Source: Cryptomeria japonica (Eukaryota > Streptophyta > Pinopsida > Cupressales > Cupressaceae). From it: a stretch of 64,000 bases of DNA. Positions 58,561 through 64,000 of this stretch are shown piece after piece. The notes beneath the pieces are model-generated. The model searched no databases. It was not told the DNA's origin and saw only the letters and a list, made by a program, of their open reading frames with translations. The position numbers and the translations under genes are program-made. Numbering within the stretch: position 1 is the first letter of the stretch; each line of letters begins with the position of its first letter. The stretch spans positions 545,980,202-546,044,201 of the forward strand of contig NC_081412.1 in the NCBI RefSeq assembly GCF_030272615.1, in the 5' to 3' direction.

Positions 58561-61500
58561 CCAATATGAAATACCAATTTCTCCCCCTTTTTTTAACTTT
58601 TTTTTAAAACACAAGGACAAAAGGAAAGTAAATCAACAGAGCAACACTCCCCCTCAAAGAATGCTTTAGGTGGAGACAAGAGCAGATTGAGAAAACACTC
58701 CCAATCTATCCCTTAACCGTTCAAAGACTTCTTTAGACAAAGCTTTTGTAAAAATATCTGCTACTTGTGCCTGAGAAGGTACATATAAAACTTGAAATTC
58801 ATTAGCCAACACTTGTTCTCATAGAAATAGCAATTTAATAGCAACATGTTTAGTGCGAGAATGCATCATAGGATTCTTTGAAAGACTGATGGCACTAGTA
58901 TTATCACAGAAGATGGAGATGGGTTTGTCAACTGTAATACCCATATCAGCAAGTTGATGAGACATCCAGATTAATTGCATACAACAAGTTGTTGCTGCAA
59001 TATATTCAGATTCTGCAGTTGATAAAGTAACACATTCTTGCTTTTTGCTATGCCAGGCAACAAGGCGATCTCCTAAGAAGAATGCTGCACCACTGGTGCT
59101 TTTTCTATCATCTATACAGCCAGCCCAGTCAGCATCCGTAAAACCAACAAGAGTAAAATCATTATTTCGTGAATACCACAAGCCAAAATCTAAAGTACCT
59201 TGAATATACTTGAATATCCTTTTTATAGCAATCAAATGAGATTGTTTGGGGGCAGACTGAAAACGTGAAACCAAACAAACTGCATGCATCAAATCAGGCC
59301 TAGATGCAGTTAAATACAGTAGGCTGCCAACCATTGATCTATACTCAGATTGATTTACCTCAGGTGAGTCATCTGACTTGGTCAATTTACAACTAGTCTC
59401 CATTGGAGTGCTAATAGGTTTGCAATCTGTCATATTAAACTTTTTAAGCATCTCTTTTGCATATTTGGTTTGTGAGAGAAAAATGCCTTGTTCAAGCTGC
59501 ATTACTTGAAGCCCAAGAAAGAAGGTTAATTCACCTAACATGGACATTTCAAATTCAGATTCCATGAGTTTTGAAAACTTTTTGGATACGGCATCATTAT
59601 GACAGCCAAATATAATGTCATCCACATAAACTTCAACAACCAAAGTATCATTACCTTCAATTTTGACATACAGGTTACTGTCAACACCACCTCTAGTATA
59701 TCCATTTGTTGTAAGATGGGCATCTAACCTAGAGTACCAAGCTCTTGGAGCTTGTTTAAGGCCATGAAGAGCCTTTTTCAACTTGTATACATAATCAGGT
59801 TTATCTGCAGAGATAAACCCTTCTGGTTGTTCCATATATACCTCTTCATCAAGATAACCATTAAGGAATGTTGTTTTAACATCCATTTGATACACTTTAA
59901 AGTTCTTATAACATGAATATGCTAGAAATATTCGTATTGACTCTAGCCTAGCAACAGGTGCAAATGTTTCACCAAAATCTACACCTTCTTGCTGTGCATA
60001 GCCTTTACACACAAAGCGTGCTTTATTCCTAACAACTTTACCAGATTCATCAAGTTTATTTCTAAAAATCCATTTACCCCCTATAACATTTTTATCATCT
60101 GGTCTAGGCACAAGTTCCCAAGTTTTATTATTTTCTATTTGACTGATTTCATCTTGCATAGCATGCAGCCAACAATCATCAACAAGAGCTTCAGAAACAG
60201 ACTTAGGTTCAGAATCAGTTACCAGACAGTAATGCTCAGCCATTTGAGCTTGTTCACCAGTTTTTGCTCTTCTCCTAGTCAGGATTCCAGCATCCATTTC
60301 TCCAATAACCTGACTTTGAGGATGTCTTTTAGTAATGATTCTAGAAGGTGTATGTAAAGGAATTTCAATTTTAGGACTTGGTGGAGGACTCTTTTCATTT
60401 GAAATTTCTGCTTCAGTGGATTTAGGAACTTGTTCCAGTCTTATTGAAATATCCTCTTCAACATCCTGCATATCATCACTTAGAAGAAATTGCTCATCGA
60501 ATCTTACATTAATAGTTTCAACAATCTTGTTCAATCTATTATTGAAACATCTATAAGCTTTGCTATGAGTAGAGTATCCAAGAAAGATACCCTCATCAGT
60601 CTTAGCATCAAAACTACCTAGATTTTCTTCATCTCTTTTTATATAACATTTGCAACCAAAAATTTTGAAGTATTTAATTGATGCAGCTTTACCATACCAA
60701 AGTTCATAAGGAGTAAAAGTGGATTTTACCCTGATTTGCACACGATTCAAAATGTAAACTGCTGTGTGAACAACTTCTTTCCAATATTTGTCAGGTAGAT
60801 TTGCTTCATTCAGCATTGTGTGAGCCATCTCTTTAACTGTTCTATTTTTTCTTTCAACCACCCCGTTCTGTTGAGGTGTTCGGGTAGCAGCATATTGTCT
60901 TTTAATACCATGTTTCTCACAATAATCTATAAACTCTTGTGATGTAAACTCACCACCTTTGTCTGATCTTAAACATTTGAGCTTTAAATCAGTTTCACGT
61001 TCAACCATTTTCCTGAAAATTTTAAATCTGACAAATGCTTCAGATTTATGTTTGAGAAAAGTAACCCATATCATTCTTGTATAATCATCCACAAAAAGCA
61101 TGAAGTATTTTTCACCGTTGATGGATTGTGTCCTGGTTGGACCACATAAATCTGTGTGAACAAGTTGTAACGGTCTAGTAGAAGAGTGTTCTTTAGACTT
61201 AAAAGTTGTTTTTGTTTGTTTACCTTTAAGACACTCTTTGCACACAGAGTTTTCAGGTTTACTCAAGATAGGTAAGCCTCTAACATTCTGATTCTTGCTG
61301 ATTCAAACCAGATTATCAAAGTTCACATGTCCCAAACGTTTGTGCCACAACCAATTTTCCTCAACTTGACCCATAAGACACATGCCTTCATTGATTTCAT
61401 AGTTTGTGGAGTCAAGCAGGTTGTAAACATTGCCAATTGTTCTCAACCCAGCAGCTACGATTTTACCAGACTTAGTTTTTATAGTACAACCATGAGAAGT

Positions 61501-62755
61501 GAAGGACACATTATAACCACTATCACAAATCTGACTAACACTAAGTAGGTTGTGTTTCAATCCTTCAACAAAATACACATCATGTATTGGAGTATCATCA
61601 TTCAGTAATAATGTACCCTTACCTCTGACGAAAGCTCCTGAATTATCACCAAATCTTACAAAACCTCCATCAAAGTCTTCAAAATGAATAAATTTATTTT
61701 TGTCTCCTGTCATATGATGTGAACAACCACTGTCCAATACCCACAGTGACTTCTTACTTGAAAAGAATGCAGATTGCACTATCATAGACTGTTCAATACT
61801 AGGGACAAACTTTGGTTTCCATACCTTTTGAATATTTGCCTTTGATTTGCATTGAGAAGAAGTATGTCCAAAAGCGTTACATTTAATGCACTTCACGCTG
61901 TTTGGAAAACCATAGGTTTGATTGTATCCAATCATAGAAGTTCTATGTTGTAAAAATCTGCAAGTGTTAACCTTATGGCCAAACTTATTGCAGTAAAAAC
62001 AGTAACCATGAAAGAATCCAAACCTAAAAGGTGTCATTCTGTTATAAGCCTGAAATTGATTTCTATTTGAAGGTTTAGAAATCTGTTTTGCTGATTTAGC
62101 ACTTTCAAAGCCTACACCTGTCATATTCTTGCATAGTTTTTGTTTGTTTAAAATTTCATTTAAATGCAAGGTACTTTCATACTGCTCAATCTGCTTATGC
62201 AAAGAATTAGTTTGCTGTTCCAAAGTATTAACTTTCAATTCACTATCAGCAAGTAAAACTTTTAAATCTTCAACTGTTTGCTTTGAATCTTTCAATTCAA
62301 TTTGCAAAATTTGAATTTCACTTTCATGAGAAACTACAAGCTTCTTTAGTCTTTTGATTTCCTTAAGAGCACAAAGCAATTCTCCTTCAAGATCAATTTC
62401 ACCTTGTTCTAAGTCATTAGAATTATCTTTTGATATGTTCATTATATCTTTCCTTGAGGAAGTTTCTATTTCAGCCATAAACAAAGTTTCATCACCTTCA
62501 CAAGGTGAGTCATCTGAATCATTTTCAGAATCTTCTTTTATAAAAATACTCTTCTTTTTCTGAAATGGATTGAATTTCTTTTTAGGGTTCCATTTTTTCT
62601 TTTTAAAAACTTTTTCTGATTTTCCAGAACACATAATCTGTGCCATCAAAAAGAGGAGCTCTTGATAAAGATGCACCTTCTTGAGAATGAGCCATAAAAA
62701 AACTTCCAAGTGACCAGGAACAATCCCTAGGACAGACCTATATGAGGGACCCTAT

Positions 62756-62767
62756 GCTCTGATACCA
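62756..62767 (-). other. Primer binding site, tRNA-iMet type
   Basis: Minus strand TGGTATCAGAGC, two bases inside the 5' LTR edge, the standard initiator-tRNA-Met priming site of plant copia elements. Confidence 0.9.
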
Positions 62768-62769
62768 CT

Positions 62770-64000
62770 TGTTGGAAGTGGAAACACTCTGAGGGGGGGG
62801 GGGGTGAATCAGAGTGTTACAAATTTTAACAAGAACTTCTTTTATGAACTTGACAATTTTGATTCACAATAAGCACAGATGACTGAGACTTAACACCTTG
62901 ATGTAATACTTTTAACGAAGCATGAAATATACAATAGAACCAACTGAAACACTTGATTCAGACTTTTCAGGAAATAAAATGGTATTGAATCTTTTACAAA
63001 AACATGAAACATCTAAATGAGTATTTCAAAGATTGCATTACATAAGTTCAACAAAACAGAGTATGAAATGAAAAGAGCTAAAGATATGACGTATCAGAGC
63101 ATAAACCAGTAAGACAAAATGAGACAAGACAATGCACATAACACCATAGTTTTCATGAGTGGAAAACCCTCCTGGGGTAGAAAAACCACTCGGTAAGATC
63201 CCTTATATTATTTCAAAGAGCACCAACTCAGTTCACAAGTTTTAGAAACCACAAGGCCTCAAGGAGCACCAACCCCTCTTCTTATCCAATAACCATTTCA
63301 ACTCGAGCTACAGCCACTGGTAATTTTATGCATGCACTTAAATCTTGCAGTCACAAAACCATCAGTGATTGGAGCGAGAATATTTTACCAATCTGTACAA
63401 ATGATTCTTTCTAAAAGTTTTTTTTGCAACAATATTCTTCAAGGCTTTGAATCATAATAACATACTTTTAAAGGAATTCAACACTATCAGAGAGAAAAAA
63501 TTCAATCTCTGAACAAAATAATTTCAAACATTATAGCCTCATGTACTCTGCAACAAAAACAGAGTATTGATTCTCAAAACCCTCGACTATCTAAAATCTC
63601 TGATAATCTACAACACTTTCTTTTCTTTTTCAACAAATTCTTTGTCTTTCACTTTATTCACACTAATCCCTTTTTCATATCTACAGTTCTGTATTTAAAC
63701 TGTTTTATTCCCTCAAAAACACAACGTCTTCTAGAATAATCCTCGTATAGGGTTACCGAAATCTTACGGGTATTGCAAACTGAAAAACAAATAATTGTTT
63801 AACTATGCAACCGAAAGAGAAAACTGAGAGATAATCTAAAGATGCTTGATTTCCCAATCATGAAAAATAAAAATAAAGCAAGGTCTGTTTCCTTATTTTC
63901 ATTTTGCATAACTGAAAAACCTGATTCGAAAAATCTGAATCTTTTAAACATATGAACAAGAATAATACCTGTGAAACACAACCTTATTGATAACTGAAAA
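62770..64000 (-). repeat. 5' LTR of the copia element (partial)
   Basis: Starts TGTTGGAAGTGG and matches 55977 onward at about 99%, apart from a longer G run. It runs off the end of the window, about 460 bp short of its expected full length. Confidence 0.93.

Larger units (their letters stand above)
55977..64000 (-). mobile_element. Young Ty1/copia element, cut by the window end
   Basis: Minus-strand copia element. The 3' LTR is 55977 to about 57666, the internal region about 57667-62769, and the 5' LTR runs from 62770 to beyond 64000 (expected end near 64459). Coding order on the minus strand is gag part with two zinc knuckles (CFYCNKFGHKVNTC and CIKCNAFGHTSSQC), protease (WVLDSGCSHHMTG), integrase ([30 protein letters not shown]), reverse transcriptase ([17 protein letters not shown]) and RNase H ([23 protein letters not shown]). 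Integrase before reverse transcriptase defines copia. It looks broken, with about two or three breaks, but is otherwise well preserved. The overlapping LTR parts (about 1.23 kb) differ at about 13 positions, near 1%, so insertion is recent on a plant time scale. Confidence 0.95.

Noticed and set aside
1-64000. CRISPR arrays, bacterial operons, riboswitches, rRNA or organellar inserts
   Set aside because: No regularly spaced short repeats with unique spacers, no ribosome-binding-site-led gene clusters and no rRNA or plastid gene sequence recognised.

Overview
The window reads as nuclear DNA of a land plant with a large, transposon-rich genome. It is AT-rich and gene-poor. It holds one intron-containing plant glutamate-receptor-like (GLR) gene, plant-type Ty1/copia and Ty3/gypsy remnants and plant LINE remnants with DUF4283/zf-CCHC-type ORF1. 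A gymnosperm is my best guess from the LINE and GLR flavour; this is inference, not shown by the sequence. I see no rRNA, tRNA, organellar or bacterial genes and no CRISPR array.

Layout. 1-7.0 kb: a decayed LINE-like remnant, an AT-rich block of nested direct repeats (1.3-4.3 kb), a 39-bp minisatellite, and a complete solo LTR with 5-bp target duplications (4727-6323). 7.15-19.9 kb: a tandem duplication carrying GLR genes. The upstream copy (7150-10615) is a pseudogene that lost exon 1 across an 8-bp microhomology and everything after the middle of exon 2. The downstream copy (11526-19863) holds an apparently intact six-exon GLR gene (12483-17706, 912 residues, all introns GT-AG). 20.9-25.5 kb: a rotten Ty3/gypsy element with an RNase H-like domain upstream of its reverse transcriptase, plus an LTR-like repeat seen again at 44.6 kb. 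27.4-28.7 kb: a third, broken GLR fragment whose 3' flank has expanded into a tandem array. 29.3-31.3 kb: a copia fragment. 33.8-43.2 kb: a diverged segmental duplication whose two copies each carry a small conserved ORF on the minus strand. Copy A was later hit by a LINE (34731-38388, target duplication readable) and copy B by a MITE. 43.3-52 kb: copia, LTR-like and LINE remnants. 52.3-55.6 kb: a tandem duplication lying upstream of a third member of the small ORF family, which has its own TATA box and poly(A) signal. 55977 to beyond 64000: a young copia element on the minus strand, its two LTRs about 1% different, truncated by the window edge.

The most notable points are three. First, three copies of an approximately 480-503 bp TA-flanked MITE family (7648-8150, 15995-16474, 41858-42337); empty sites for it can be read inside the same window thanks to the duplications. 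Second, a three-member family of about 85-102-residue proteins (motifs NRLQ..APPPL and PIPLLSPL) in which the DNA differences between distant members are largely synonymous. Third, the mechanistic record of GLR pseudogenisation by microhomology deletions.

As a working unit, only the GLR gene (a plasma-membrane amino-acid-gated cation channel by family) and possibly the small-ORF genes look alive. Everything else is repeat, fossil or decayed copy.
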